A DNA stretch of 64,000 nt from positions 62,001 through 126,000 of the forward strand of contig NZ_JAGUCN010000012.1 of NCBI RefSeq assembly GCF_018271975.1. Reading direction: 5' to 3'. This DNA is from Carboxylicivirga mesophila. Lineage in GTDB: Bacteria; Bacteroidota; Bacteroidia; Bacteroidales; Marinilabiliaceae. The notes under the pieces were generated by a model that was not told where the DNA came from, did not search any database, and worked only from the letters and a program-made list of their open reading frames with translations. Made by a program: the position numbers and the translations under genes. Shown one piece after another: positions 53,190-61,843 of the stretch (its first letter is position 1; every line of letters begins with the position of its first letter).

Positions 53190-56100
53190 ATGAAAACAGG
53201 ATTTGCCGGGACATTAGCCCGGATGTTTATAAAATCAAAACTGACACCGCTATTGATGGTCGCTTTCATGATTATCGGCGTGTACAGTTCATACCTTACA
53301 CCTCGTGAAGAGGAACCGCAGATTGATGTTCCCATAGCCGATATATTTATTGGCTACCCGGGAGCCAGCCCCAAGGAGATTGAGTCGAAGATAGTGACGC
53401 CAATTGAGAAGATTGTATCCAATGTAAAAGGCGTCGAATACGTTTACTCACAGTCATTATCAGAGCAAGCCATGCTGATTGTGCAGTTTTATGTTGGCGA
53501 AGATATCGAACGAAGCCTCGTGAAATTGTACAACGAGATAATGAAGAACATGGATAAGATGCCGGCAGGTGTCACCATGCCTTTGGTTAAAACCCGCTCG
53601 ATAGACGATGTGCCCGTTATGGGCTTAACGCTATGGAGTGAAAATTACGATGATTACCAGTTGAGGCGCGTGGCGCAGGAACTTTCTTCAGAGATTGAGA
53701 AGATTACTGATATTTCTGAAACAAAGGTCATAGGCGGACGCAACCGTGAGATACAGGTGGTTTTAGATCGCGATAAGATGGCAGCCTTTCAGGTAGATCC
53801 ATTGATTATTACCCAGCAGTTGCAGGCCGCTAATCAACAGGTGTCGGCTGGCAGTTTTAGCAGCAATAACACTGAGTATGCGGTCAGGACTGGTGAGTTT
53901 TTTACCAATGCCGATGAAGTAGCCAATGTGGTGGTGGGTATTTATCAAAACTCACCTGTGTACCTGCATCAGGTCGCGCATGTTGAAGATGGAGCAGCTT
54001 TGCCTAGTTCATATGTGGCTTTTGGCTATGGTCAGGCCAGCGAAAGCAAGCAGGTTTACCAAAGTGAATATCCGGCTGTAACTATTTCGGTGGCTAAGCG
54101 CCGGGGAGCTGATGCTATGCGCTTGGCTGATCGTATTACTGAAAAGATTGACGTGTTGCGTGAAGAGCTCTTACCAGCTGATATCAATGTGGAGGTGACT
54201 CGTAATTATGGTGAGACCGCTTCTGATAAAGTAGGAGAGCTGCTGATGCACCTGCTGGGAGCAATTATTGCCGTTACATTGGTGGTGATGCTGGCTATGG
54301 GATGGCGTGGTGGTTTGGTGGTATTTATTTCTGTACCCATCACCTTTGCCCTAACGATGTTTAGTTACTACTTCCTTGATTATACGCTCAACCGTATCAC
54401 TCTGTTTGCACTGGTATTTGTAACAGGTATTGTGGTGGATGACTCCATCATTATTGCCGAGAATATGCATCGTCATTTCAAGATGAAGCAATTGCCTTTC
54501 TGGCAAGCGGCCTTGCGTTCCATTGATGAGGTGGGTAATCCAACAATATTGGCCACATTCACTGTGATTGCAGCCGTAATACCGATGGTGTTTGTATCTG
54601 GTATGATGGGGCCATACATGAGTCCGATGCCAATTGGCGCATCAATTGCTATGATTTTCTCCTTGTTTGTAGCACTTATGATAACGCCTTGGCTGGCTTA
54701 CCGCCTGCTGAAGCACGATGATGGTGATGACAAGGAGAAGGATTACTCGTTGGAGAAAACTTTAATCTACAGATTATATAATAAAACCATGCGCCCAATG
54801 ATTGAAAGTCCGATGAAGCGTTGGGTATTCATCATAGGCGTTACGGTTTTATTGATTGGTTCAGCTAGTTTATTTTTATTTAAAGTAGTAACTGTTAAAA
54901 TTTTGCCATTTGACAACAAGAATGAGTTTCAGGTGGTGGTGGATATGCCCGAAGGCAGCACCTTAGAGGAGACAGCCAATGTGATCAAGGAGCTGGCGGC
55001 CTATTTGCGTAATCACGAGTTGGTGACGAACTACCAGACTTATGTGGGGACATCGGCACCTATCAATTTTAACGGATTAGTGCGCCATTACGATTTACGT
55101 CGTGGTTCTAATGTGGCTGATATCCAGGTTAACCTGGTTTCGAAAAAAGAGCGCGACCTGCAATCGCATGATATTGCTAAGGAATTGCGTCCTGGATTAC
55201 AGAAAATAGGGGCGAGGTTTAATGCCAATGTGAAGGTGGTTGAAGTGCCGCCGGGACCTCCGGTAATGTCAACCTTAGTGGCAGAAATTTATGGACCTGA
55301 TTATGAGTCGCAGAAAGAAGTGGCTCAACAAGTGAAGGAGCTTTTTGCAACTACCGAAAGTGTGGTGGATATCGACTGGATGATGGAGGATGAGCAGACA
55401 GAATATACCTTTGATGTTGATAAAGAAAAAGCCATGCTGGCAGGTATTGCTCCCCAACAAATTATTCAGGCCATGAACATGGCCCTGCGTGGAGCTAATG
55501 TATCATACCTGTATGCCGAAAATGATCATCGTCAGGTGGGCATAAAACTACGTCTGGACGAAAGTAATCGCACTGGAATTGAAGACCTGAAAAAGATAAC
55601 GCTAAAATCGCAGCTGGGAGATATGGTGGCCATTGGCGACCTTGTGAATATCAATGAGCAGCAAAAAGAGAAGAGCATCTACCGGAAGAATCAAAAACAA
55701 GTTGTGTATGTGACGGCTGATGTGGCCGGAAGGCTCGAAAGTCCGGTGTATGCTATCCTTGATATGAGTGAACGCATGGATGAGATTCAACTGCCTGAAG
55801 GTTATGATATTGAGGAGTTTTATAACGGTCAGCCTTTTGTGGAGAATAACTATGGCCTCAAGTGGGATGGCGAATGGCAAATCACCTATGAAGTATTTCG
55901 CGACCTGGGAACAGCCTTTGCTGTTGTACTGGTGATTATCTACATGTTGATTGTAGGCTGGTTCCAAAACCTGAAAGTGCCGTTTGTAATGATGGTAGCT
56001 ATTCCCCTGTCGTTGGTTGGTATTGTACTGGGACACTTTATGATGAATGCCTTCTTTACGGCCACTTCAATGATTGGTATGATTGCCCTGGCGGGTATTA

Positions 56101-56459
56101 TGGTGCGGAATTCTATTCTGCTCATCGATTTTGTCAATATCCGGCTGAATGAAGGAGTGGCCTTACGTGAAGCTGTCATAGAAGCTGGTGCTGTGCGTAC
56201 AACTCCTATCTTACTAACTGCCGGAACAGTAGTGATTGGTGCAGTGGTGATTCTTTTCGACCCTATTTTCCAGGGATTGGCTATTTCGTTGATGGGGGGT
56301 ACAATTGCATCAACCGTATTAACTCTGTTGATTGTGCCGCTGATCTACTACATGACTGAGCGAAAGAGATATGAAGGTAAAGCAGCTGTTAATGAGCTTT
56401 CTGAGGAGAAAACGGATCACTCAGAAGTGCTTGAAGAAGTTGTTGAATCAAGCAATTAA
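53190..56459 (+). CDS. RND-family efflux pump, inner membrane permease
   Basis: A 1089-residue proton-driven transporter of the AcrB/HAE-1 superfamily with 12 transmembrane helices and two large periplasmic loops. TM4 carries the proton relay Asp pair in GIVVDDSIIIAENMHRH (near residue 409). The TM1 start (ARMFIKSKLTPLLMVAFMIIGVYSSY) and the TM11 block MIALAGIMVRNSILLIDF are also present. It is probably a drug or toxic compound exporter; the substrate is unknown. The acidic C-terminal tail (EEKTDHSEVLEEVVESSN) is not conserved. No regulator is encoded beside the operon. Confidence 0.93.
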   Translation: MKTGFAGTLARMFIKSKLTPLLMVAFMIIGVYSSYLTPREEEPQIDVPIADIFIGYPGASPKEIESKIVTPIEKIVSNVKGVEYVYSQSLSEQAMLIVQFYVGEDIERSLVKLYNEIMKNMDKMPAGVTMPLVKTRSIDDVPVMGLTLWSENYDDYQLRRVAQELSSEIEKITDISETKVIGGRNREIQVVLDRDKMAAFQVDPLIITQQLQAANQQVSAGSFSSNNTEYAVRTGEFFTNADEVANVVVGIYQNSPVYLHQVAHVEDGAALPSSYVAFGYGQASESKQVYQSEYPAVTISVAKRRGADAMRLADRITEKIDVLREELLPADINVEVTRNYGETASDKVGELLMHLLGAIIAVTLVVMLAMGWRGGLVVFISVPITFALTMFSYYFLDYTLNRITLFALVFVTGIVVDDSIIIAENMHRHFKMKQLPFWQAALRSIDEVGNPTILATFTVIAAVIPMVFVSGMMGPYMSPMPIGASIAMIFSLFVALMITPWLAYRLLKHDDGDDKEKDYSLEKTLIYRLYNKTMRPMIESPMKRWVFIIGVTVLLIGSASLFLFKVVTVKILPFDNKNEFQVVVDMPEGSTLEETANVIKELAAYLRNHELVTNYQTYVGTSAPINFNGLVRHYDLRRGSNVADIQVNLVSKKERDLQSHDIAKELRPGLQKIGARFNANVKVVEVPPGPPVMSTLVAEIYGPDYESQKEVAQQVKELFATTESVVDIDWMMEDEQTEYTFDVDKEKAMLAGIAPQQIIQAMNMALRGANVSYLYAENDHRQVGIKLRLDESNRTGIEDLKKITLKSQLGDMVAIGDLVNINEQQKEKSIYRKNQKQVVYVTADVAGRLESPVYAILDMSERMDEIQLPEGYDIEEFYNGQPFVENNYGLKWDGEWQITYEVFRDLGTAFAVVLVIIYMLIVGWFQNLKVPFVMMVAIPLSLVGIVLGHFMMNAFFTATSMIGMIALAGIMVRNSILLIDFVNIRLNEGVALREAVIEAGAVRTTPILLTAGTVVIGAVVILFDPIFQGLAISLMGGTIASTVLTLLIVPLIYYMTERKRYEGKAAVNELSEEKTDHSEVLEEVVESSN

Positions 56460-56467
56460 TTAAACAG

Positions 56468-56517
56468 GATGTGAAGTGTGCAAATTTAAGTCGAATGTGT
56501 GTTGCACACTTTACATC
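56468..56517 (+). repeat. 16-base inverted repeat after the RND pump gene
   Basis: GATGTGAAGTGTGCAA (56468-56483) pairs with TTGCACACTTTACATC (56502-56517) with one G-T pair and an 18-base loop. There is no T tract. The 11-base core GTGAAGTGTGC occurs again at 57070-57080 after the two small genes. Confidence 0.75.
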
Positions 56518-56534
56518 ATTTATAAAGTGTAACT

Positions 56535-56837
56535 ATGAAACTATTAATAGCTATAGCGGTAGCTGAATATAGAGAACGCCTTCAGGAGTTTTTTAGTGAG
56601 CATCAGGTATCGTATTATAATGAAATTGAAATGATGGGGATGCGCAAGCTGGAAAAGCAGCATCGCCTTGGTAATTGGTTTGGGCAAAAGTCGATGGGAG
56701 TAGATAATATAGCTTTTATCTCCTTTGTAGGTAATGAGCAGGCTGACAGTTTGTTGGAGAACCTTTTGCAATGTAAGGCTGAGATGCCGCATTGTAATAT
56801 AAGAGCTTTTGTTGTTGATGTTGAAAAAGGAGTTTAA
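56535..56837 (+). CDS. Small conserved protein after the RND pump, unknown function
   Basis: A 100-residue soluble protein with an alternating beta-alpha-beta pattern (MKLLIAIAVAEYRERLQEFF, then a central YYNEIEMMGMRK, then NIRAFVVDVEKGV) that recalls PII-like or ferredoxin-like folds. I do not recognise a named family. It lies 75 bases after the pump gene, beyond a large hairpin, so it could be read with the pump or separately. PII-like small proteins have been found beside transporters, but a link here is only a guess. Confidence 0.6.
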   Translation: MKLLIAIAVAEYRERLQEFFSEHQVSYYNEIEMMGMRKLEKQHRLGNWFGQKSMGVDNIAFISFVGNEQADSLLENLLQCKAEMPHCNIRAFVVDVEKGV

Positions 56838-56858
56838 GAATATCTAATATTTACAATT

Positions 56859-57044
56859 ATGCAAGAAAGAATTATTAGAGCAATCGCCGGAACGCTTATT
56901 CTGCTTAGTATTTTACTAGCCATATATGTTCATGTTAACTGGCTGTTTTTGGCAGGGTTTGTTGCTGTTAATCTAATTCAGTCGTCAATTACCAGATGGT
57001 GCCTGATGAATGATATTTTAACAAAACTTGGAGTACCAAAATAG
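56859..57044 (+). CDS. Small membrane protein (DUF2892-like)
   Basis: A 61-residue protein with two hydrophobic segments (about 7-26 and 28-45). The pattern MQERIIRAIAGTLILLSILLA then WLFLAGFVAVNLIQSSITRWC, with a C-terminal LMNDILTKLG, fits DUF2892, the inner membrane tail also fused to some rhodanese sulphurtransferases. It follows the preceding gene by 21 bases. Function unknown. Confidence 0.75.
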   Translation: MQERIIRAIAGTLILLSILLAIYVHVNWLFLAGFVAVNLIQSSITRWCLMNDILTKLGVPK

Positions 57045-57069
57045 TTGTGAGTTCACGCTTTATCGGAAG

Positions 57070-57080
57070 GTGAAGTGTGC
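57070..57080 (+). repeat. Second copy of the GTGAAGTGTGC repeat
   Basis: Same 11 bases, same orientation, as 56471-56481. The two copies flank the pair of small genes 56535-57044. Confidence 0.6.
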
Positions 57081-57112
57081 GTTAGGTTTCCATATTTTTT
57101 GTTTGTGAATGA

Positions 57113-57149
57113 GAAAGGCCTTGGTTGCATGGAGCAATCGAGGCCTTTC
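57113..57149. terminator. Hairpin between convergent genes
   Basis: GAAAGGCCT/AGGCCTTTC outer stem and GGTTGC/GCAATC inner stem (one G-T pair each at the junction and in the inner stem), 5-base loop. T tract is weak on both sides, but the place between the DUF2892 gene (plus) and the chemotaxis receptor gene (minus) fits a shared terminator. Confidence 0.65.
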
Positions 57150-57160
57150 GTTATGCATAA

Positions 57161-58945
57161 TTAGTTGTTTAGCTTGAAATAGTTAATAAGTGCATTCAAC
57201 TGGGTTGCTTGTGAATTAAGTTCCTCGGCATTGGCCGCAATTTCTTCACTGCTCGAAGCGTTGAGCTGAGTTGTATGATTCAGCCTCTGAATAGAAGCGT
57301 TTATCTGCTGCACGGCATCGCGTTGCTCGCTGGTGGCAGCCGATATTTCTTTAATTAAGCTATATGAGCTGTCAAGTGTTGGCAGCATGTTGTTGAGTTG
57401 TTGGTTGGAGTTGGACGAGAGATTGTTGCTTTCCTCTGCGAATTTTACAATCTCAGCGGCTGCATCCTGACTGCGTTCTGCCAGCTTGCGTACTTCACCA
57501 GCTACTACTGAAAAACCGCGGCCATGCTCGCCAGCCCTGGCTGCTTCAACCGATGCATTCAAGGCCAGTATATTTGTTTGCATGGCTATCTCCTCAATAA
57601 TTGATATTTTATTGGTAATAAGCTTATTGGCCTGGCTGGCTTTTGCCGATTCGTGTGCGGTTAATCTGATACCTTCAAGAGCCTGGCTTGAATGCGATTC
57701 AGTCGTACCGGCATTGGCATTGCTTTGTTCGATATTAGCTACCATTTCTTCCATGGTCGTGGAAACCTCTTCGAGCGATGCAGCTTGTTCACTGGCACCT
57801 TGTGTTAGCTCCTGAGAGCTTTGGTTGAGCTGTTCGCTTGCAAGGTTTAGTTGCTCGGCACCATTCATTATTTCAGCAACTACTTCCCGCAATTTGTTAT
57901 TCATTTGTTTCATGGCTTGCATCAAGCGACTGATTTCATCGTTACCAGTTGTTTCAAAAGAATGATACAGTTCACCCTTTGCCAGTGATTCGGCGAGGTG
58001 AAGCCCTTTGTTAACAGGTTTGATGATGCTTACCGATGTTATGCGGCTAATGATGATAGCGATTAGTATGGCAACAATTAGTATGGAACTGCCCCACAAC
58101 GATGCAGAGCGCATTACATCTTGCTCTTCTGTGTGGATTTTGTCAACAATTGAATCGCTCAATTGCGCTACCTGGGCACCAGCTATCTGCATTGCCTTAA
58201 TCTGCAAACCTTGTTCTTTGTTTTCACTAACAAATGATTCAAAAGCTTTCTCATATTCTCTGTAGCTATCATAAATCTTATTCAGCGATGCAATTGTTTT
58301 AGTGTTGTGGTTTAGTTTGGCAGCGTCCAAAACAGAGTAAAGCTTATTTAAGCGGCCTTTTACCTTTGTTACCAGGTTATTATTGATATCACCATTTGCA
58401 TTAAGCGGGTTTGACACAAATTCCCAGGCAGCCATTCTAACCTGGCTGTGTGCATATAGCACATCTTTTGATAGCTTACTGGATTTGTTGAGTTGTTGGT
58501 CATAGCTAATAATCGCCCCGACTTTTGTGCCGGTTTTAGACCAGTTGGCTTTGGTGGTTTGTTTGTTGTTTTCAACCGTAACGTAATTGTTAAACGCTTT
58601 CAAGTAGCTGCTGATGGCCAGTCTAAGCGAATCTGTATTTAAATCTTTAACAGTGTTTAGGCTGTCTGTTGTTTCAATTTCCAATAATGCATTGTTAAGA
58701 TTGTTAATGGTTGATTCAACTTTGGTTTCATCGGTAAATTTCATAAAGTAGAGGACGCCTATTCGGGCATTCATCAGGTGGGTTTGTGCATTTTTAAGAT
58801 GGTTTGCCAATTCAACAACTTTGCTTGTTTTATTGATGCTATTACGCCCTATTAAACCTACCAGGGCTACGCAGATAATCATAATGGTGAAACCCATCAT
58901 TAATCGATAACGAATGGATAGGTTTCTGATGTTAGAGATTTTCAT
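57161..58945 (-). CDS. Methyl-accepting chemotaxis-type receptor
   Basis: A 594-residue receptor. TM1 (about 13-30) and TM2 (about 285-303) enclose a periplasmic domain of about 250 helical residues, then a HAMP domain ([23 protein letters not shown], near 307) and a long signalling coiled coil whose hairpin tip [42 protein letters not shown] is intact. The sensed ligand is unknown. No che genes are nearby. In non-flagellated Bacteroidota such receptors may serve gliding or gene control. An upstream TATTTTTG (minus strand) may be its promoter. Confidence 0.92.
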   Translation of the reverse strand: MKISNIRNLSIRYRLMMGFTIMIICVALVGLIGRNSINKTSKVVELANHLKNAQTHLMNARIGVLYFMKFTDETKVESTINNLNNALLEIETTDSLNTVKDLNTDSLRLAISSYLKAFNNYVTVENNKQTTKANWSKTGTKVGAIISYDQQLNKSSKLSKDVLYAHSQVRMAAWEFVSNPLNANGDINNNLVTKVKGRLNKLYSVLDAAKLNHNTKTIASLNKIYDSYREYEKAFESFVSENKEQGLQIKAMQIAGAQVAQLSDSIVDKIHTEEQDVMRSASLWGSSILIVAILIAIIISRITSVSIIKPVNKGLHLAESLAKGELYHSFETTGNDEISRLMQAMKQMNNKLREVVAEIMNGAEQLNLASEQLNQSSQELTQGASEQAASLEEVSTTMEEMVANIEQSNANAGTTESHSSQALEGIRLTAHESAKASQANKLITNKISIIEEIAMQTNILALNASVEAARAGEHGRGFSVVAGEVRKLAERSQDAAAEIVKFAEESNNLSSNSNQQLNNMLPTLDSSYSLIKEISAATSEQRDAVQQINASIQRLNHTTQLNASSSEEIAANAEELNSQATQLNALINYFKLNN

Positions 58946-58987
58946 TATTTATTTTTTGGTCTTTAGATGTACTTGTGTGCTGGGGAG

Positions 58988-58995
58988 CAAAAATA
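58988..58995 (-). promoter_or_regulatory. Candidate -7 element of the chemotaxis receptor gene (minus strand)
   Basis: Minus-strand TATTTTTG followed by C, 42 bases before the receptor start. No good -33. Confidence 0.35.
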
Positions 58996-59304
58996 ATTTT
59001 CTGATTGATATGTTTAAAAAGTTGGAAAAATGCCTAATGTCCATTAGTACAGGTGAGTGAGGTGTTTGGCTGTCGTGAATCACGTAAAATATTCCATCAA
59101 TCGGTTGAAATAATTGACGAAATAATTCAGTAATTAAGTGCATATAAGGCATTTTTTCTTGTTCATCAGATTTTGTGTTACTGCTGAGCCGTATGTGGAT
59201 GTTAATTGTTTTACAATCTTTCCATGTTGTGTTTTTGTCTTTGTGTTTATCGGTTGATTATCAGCCTAAAAGTCTTCAGGTTAAATAGAGGTTTTATAGT
59301 TGTT

Positions 59305-59335
59305 TTTGGATTTTAATTAAAAACATATACATTTG
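59305..59335 (+). promoter_or_regulatory. Promoter of the sugar-use operon
   Basis: TTTG (59305-59308), exactly 19 bases, TACATTTG (59328-59335). Full Bacteroidota consensus; predicted start near 59341. Confidence 0.7.
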
Positions 59336-59347
59336 TCAAAATCATAA

Positions 59348-59364
59348 AGTGTAAAAATAACACT
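59348..59364. promoter_or_regulatory. Candidate operator of the Nudix-type regulator
   Basis: AGTGT (59348-59352), 7 bases, ACACT (59360-59364): a palindrome just downstream of the predicted transcription start and 8 bases before the regulator start codon. A site here would let the regulator repress its own operon. No second copy was found before the GH94 gene. Confidence 0.5.
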
Positions 59365-59371
59365 AAGTATA

Positions 59372-60106
59372 ATGAGGCAAATTTCACAATATTTATCAGT
59401 CGACTGTGTTTTATTCGGTTATAATGGTTCAGAGTTAGAAGTGTTAATTGTTGATAGGACACTAAATGATGAAAAGAGTGGTGAGCTGGTTATTAATGAT
59501 TGTACACTAACGGGTAATCATGTTTACGAAGATGAACCTATTGAAGAAGCGGCCAACCGTGTTTTGTTTGACTTAACGGGCTTAGACAATGTATTTCTGG
59601 AGCAGTTTAAAACATTTGCACATCCTAATCGCCTTAAAAGGCCCAACGATCAGCTTTGGTTAAAAAGTACAGGCCGAAACCCTGAGGCGCGTATTATTAC
59701 GGTAGGCTTCTATTCGTTAGTGGCTACTGATAAAGTTAAGTTACAGTGGAAAGGACGTAATGTAAGGTGGGTACCTGTATCAGAAGTTGGGGAGTTGGCT
59801 TTTGACCATAATCTGATTCTGGAAGAGGCGCTCAGGACATTGCAGACGCGTATTAAGTATGAACCCATCACTTTTGAGCTGCTGCCCGATAAGTTTACCC
59901 TCACGCAACTGCAAAATGTATATGAAGCTATTTGGGGTATTGAGCTCGATAAGCGCAACTTCAGGAAAAAGGTGGCACGCATGAAATACCTCATTCAGCT
60001 GGATGAGAAACAGACCGGCGTAGCTCATAAGCCGGCTCGCTTATATGTTTTCAGCCGCGATGTGTATGACAAAACCAAAAAAGAACTATTTGATTTCACT
60101 ATCTAA
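59372..60106 (+). CDS. Nudix-related transcriptional regulator (NrtR family, sugar type)
   Basis: A 244-residue regulator: an N-terminal Nudix-fold domain (about 1-150) and a C-terminal winged helix (about 165-235, TLTQLQNVYEAIWGIELDKRNFRKKV). The Nudix box (near residues 55-70, EDEPIEEAANRVLFDLTGL) lacks the catalytic REUxEE residues, so it should bind rather than hydrolyse its ligand. Relatives in Bacteroides control arabinose and other sugar genes. Encoded directly before a GPH symporter and a GH94 phosphorylase, it probably senses a sugar or sugar phosphate from beta-glucoside breakdown and controls this operon. Confidence 0.85.
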   Translation: MRQISQYLSVDCVLFGYNGSELEVLIVDRTLNDEKSGELVINDCTLTGNHVYEDEPIEEAANRVLFDLTGLDNVFLEQFKTFAHPNRLKRPNDQLWLKSTGRNPEARIITVGFYSLVATDKVKLQWKGRNVRWVPVSEVGELAFDHNLILEEALRTLQTRIKYEPITFELLPDKFTLTQLQNVYEAIWGIELDKRNFRKKVARMKYLIQLDEKQTGVAHKPARLYVFSRDVYDKTKKELFDFTI

Positions 60107-60115
60107 ATCAGGAAA

Positions 60116-61732
60116 ATGCTAAATCAGGAAAAGATCTCAATTAAAGAAAAGATAGGATATGCACTGGGAGATGGTGCTGCCAATATTGCATGGCGAGGTG
60201 TGGCCACCTTTTTACTTATCTTTTATACAGATGTGTTTGGAATAGCACCTGCCGCAGCAGGCGTTCTGTTGCTTGTGGCTCGTTCAAGCGATGGCATTAG
60301 TGATGTTGTAATGGGGGTCATTGGCGATCGAACAAAATCTAAGTACGGCAATTTTCGCCCATGGATATTATGGACGGCTATACCTTTAGCCGTTATTCTA
60401 TCTCTGCTTTTTACAACTCCTGATTTAGGACCGACAGGCAAAATTATATACGCCTACGTAACCTACATTCTTTTTACACTGATATATACAGCCAATAATA
60501 TTCCATATGGAGCTTTAATGGCTGTAATGACAGGGGATGATAAGGTGCGAACCAGTTTGGGCTCATATCGTATGGTTGGTGCATTTGGTGGAGGAATGCT
60601 GGTACAGGGAGCATTGCTTTATCTGGTTGCTCATTTCGGAAATGTGGATCCGCAAATTCAGGTATCACAGCTTAATGCAGATAAGTATGAAGTAACTGTT
60701 TCGTCGCCATACGAAGTGCCCAATGCAAATATCAAAACAGAGAATGGTATCGCTACTTTTACCTGGAAAGATGAGTTGCTTGGTGATAAACCTACTAAGG
60801 ATAAAAGCTTTGCCATGGAGCAGGATAGCCAATACACATTTGTGGTGGAGGGTGAAGGTGATCTGAAAGCAGAAAGTTTTAGAGTCATTAATCAGAAGAA
60901 AGGATATAGCTATTCAATTTATCTGTTATCGGTGTTTCTGGCCGGCTTTATGATACTTACTTTCTTAACTACGAAAGAACGCATAAAACCTTCAGCCAGG
61001 CAGAAAGATAACCTTTGGAAGGATTTAAAGGATTTGTTAAAAAATAAGCCCTGGTTGATTTTACTGGTCGTTGGCCTATTGTTTAATGTATATAATGCTA
61101 CTAAACAGGGTATTACTGTCATTTATTTTAAACATTACCTGCATGATGAGTTGATGGCCGCTTCCTATTTGGTTGCTTTAATGATTATTTCAATCGGCGG
61201 AGCAATGGCCACGGCACCATTAGCACGGGCGGTTGGGAAGCGAATGCTGTTTATATATGCACTTATCTTTTCCGGAATTGTTAATGCGCTCATTGTTTTC
61301 TGCGGACCAGATAATACTGTCGCCATCTTTACTTTGGGAATAGCGTCGGAGTTTGCAGCAGCCATTTTTCCCACCTTATTTTTTGCGATGCTGGGTGATG
61401 CTGCCGATTACTCAGAATGGAAGAATGGCCGCAGAGCGACTGGCTTAATCTATTCAGCTGGTTCGTTTGCTACAAAGTTTGGGGGTGGTATTGCCGGAGC
61501 CATTATAGGGTTTGTATTGGCCATGTTCAAGTACAATGGGCAAGATTCAGTGGCCATCCAGGGAGCTGTACCGGGAATCATTATGCTGATGAGCTGGATT
61601 CCGGCGATTGTGGCCATCATCGCCGCAGGGGTAATGGTGCTATACCCGCTGAATCAAACTAAAATGACCCAAATAACACATGAGCTTAACGAAAAAAGAA
61701 ACAACGAATTGACTTTAGAGAATCAGGGATAA
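60116..61732 (+). CDS. GPH-family sugar:cation symporter with large inserted loop
   Basis: A 538-residue inner membrane transporter of the glycoside-pentoside-hexuronide family (MFS fold, 12 helices): YALGDGAANIAWRGVATF in TM1, a DRTKSKYGNFRPWILW loop after TM2 and NNIPYGALMAVMTGD near residue 128. An extra hydrophilic stretch of about 85 residues (about 177-262, rich in beta-strand-like sequence) sits between TM5 or TM6 and the next helix and should face outside. Usual members have 450-480 residues. It probably imports cellobiose or a related beta-glucan fragment for the GH94 enzyme encoded downstream. The regulator gene ends 9 bases upstream. Confidence 0.88.
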   Translation: MLNQEKISIKEKIGYALGDGAANIAWRGVATFLLIFYTDVFGIAPAAAGVLLLVARSSDGISDVVMGVIGDRTKSKYGNFRPWILWTAIPLAVILSLLFTTPDLGPTGKIIYAYVTYILFTLIYTANNIPYGALMAVMTGDDKVRTSLGSYRMVGAFGGGMLVQGALLYLVAHFGNVDPQIQVSQLNADKYEVTVSSPYEVPNANIKTENGIATFTWKDELLGDKPTKDKSFAMEQDSQYTFVVEGEGDLKAESFRVINQKKGYSYSIYLLSVFLAGFMILTFLTTKERIKPSARQKDNLWKDLKDLLKNKPWLILLVVGLLFNVYNATKQGITVIYFKHYLHDELMAASYLVALMIISIGGAMATAPLARAVGKRMLFIYALIFSGIVNALIVFCGPDNTVAIFTLGIASEFAAAIFPTLFFAMLGDAADYSEWKNGRRATGLIYSAGSFATKFGGGIAGAIIGFVLAMFKYNGQDSVAIQGAVPGIIMLMSWIPAIVAIIAAGVMVLYPLNQTKMTQITHELNEKRNNELTLENQG

Positions 61733-61843
61733 AAGGATAGGACGAACAGGAAGATTACATCTTAGTATTCTGAAGGCGCGCGTGTGGATGATTAAGATGA
61801 ATCAGGAGTTCCATCTGGCAAATGAAGATAAAACTAAAAAAGG

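Larger units (their letters stand above)
58946..59371. other. 426-base intergenic region between divergent receptor and sugar-regulator genes
   Basis: AT-rich, no convincing gene. It contains a candidate minus-strand -7 element for the receptor gene (58988-58995), the full promoter of the Nudix-type regulator (59305-59335) and a palindrome just after it. The middle part (about 59040-59290) shows nothing I can assign. Confidence 0.55.

Noticed and set aside
58949-59152. 67-codon minus-strand frame directly upstream of the chemotaxis receptor gene
   Set aside because: It overlaps the likely promoter of the receptor, has no family features or signal, and its composition is that of AT-rich intergenic DNA.
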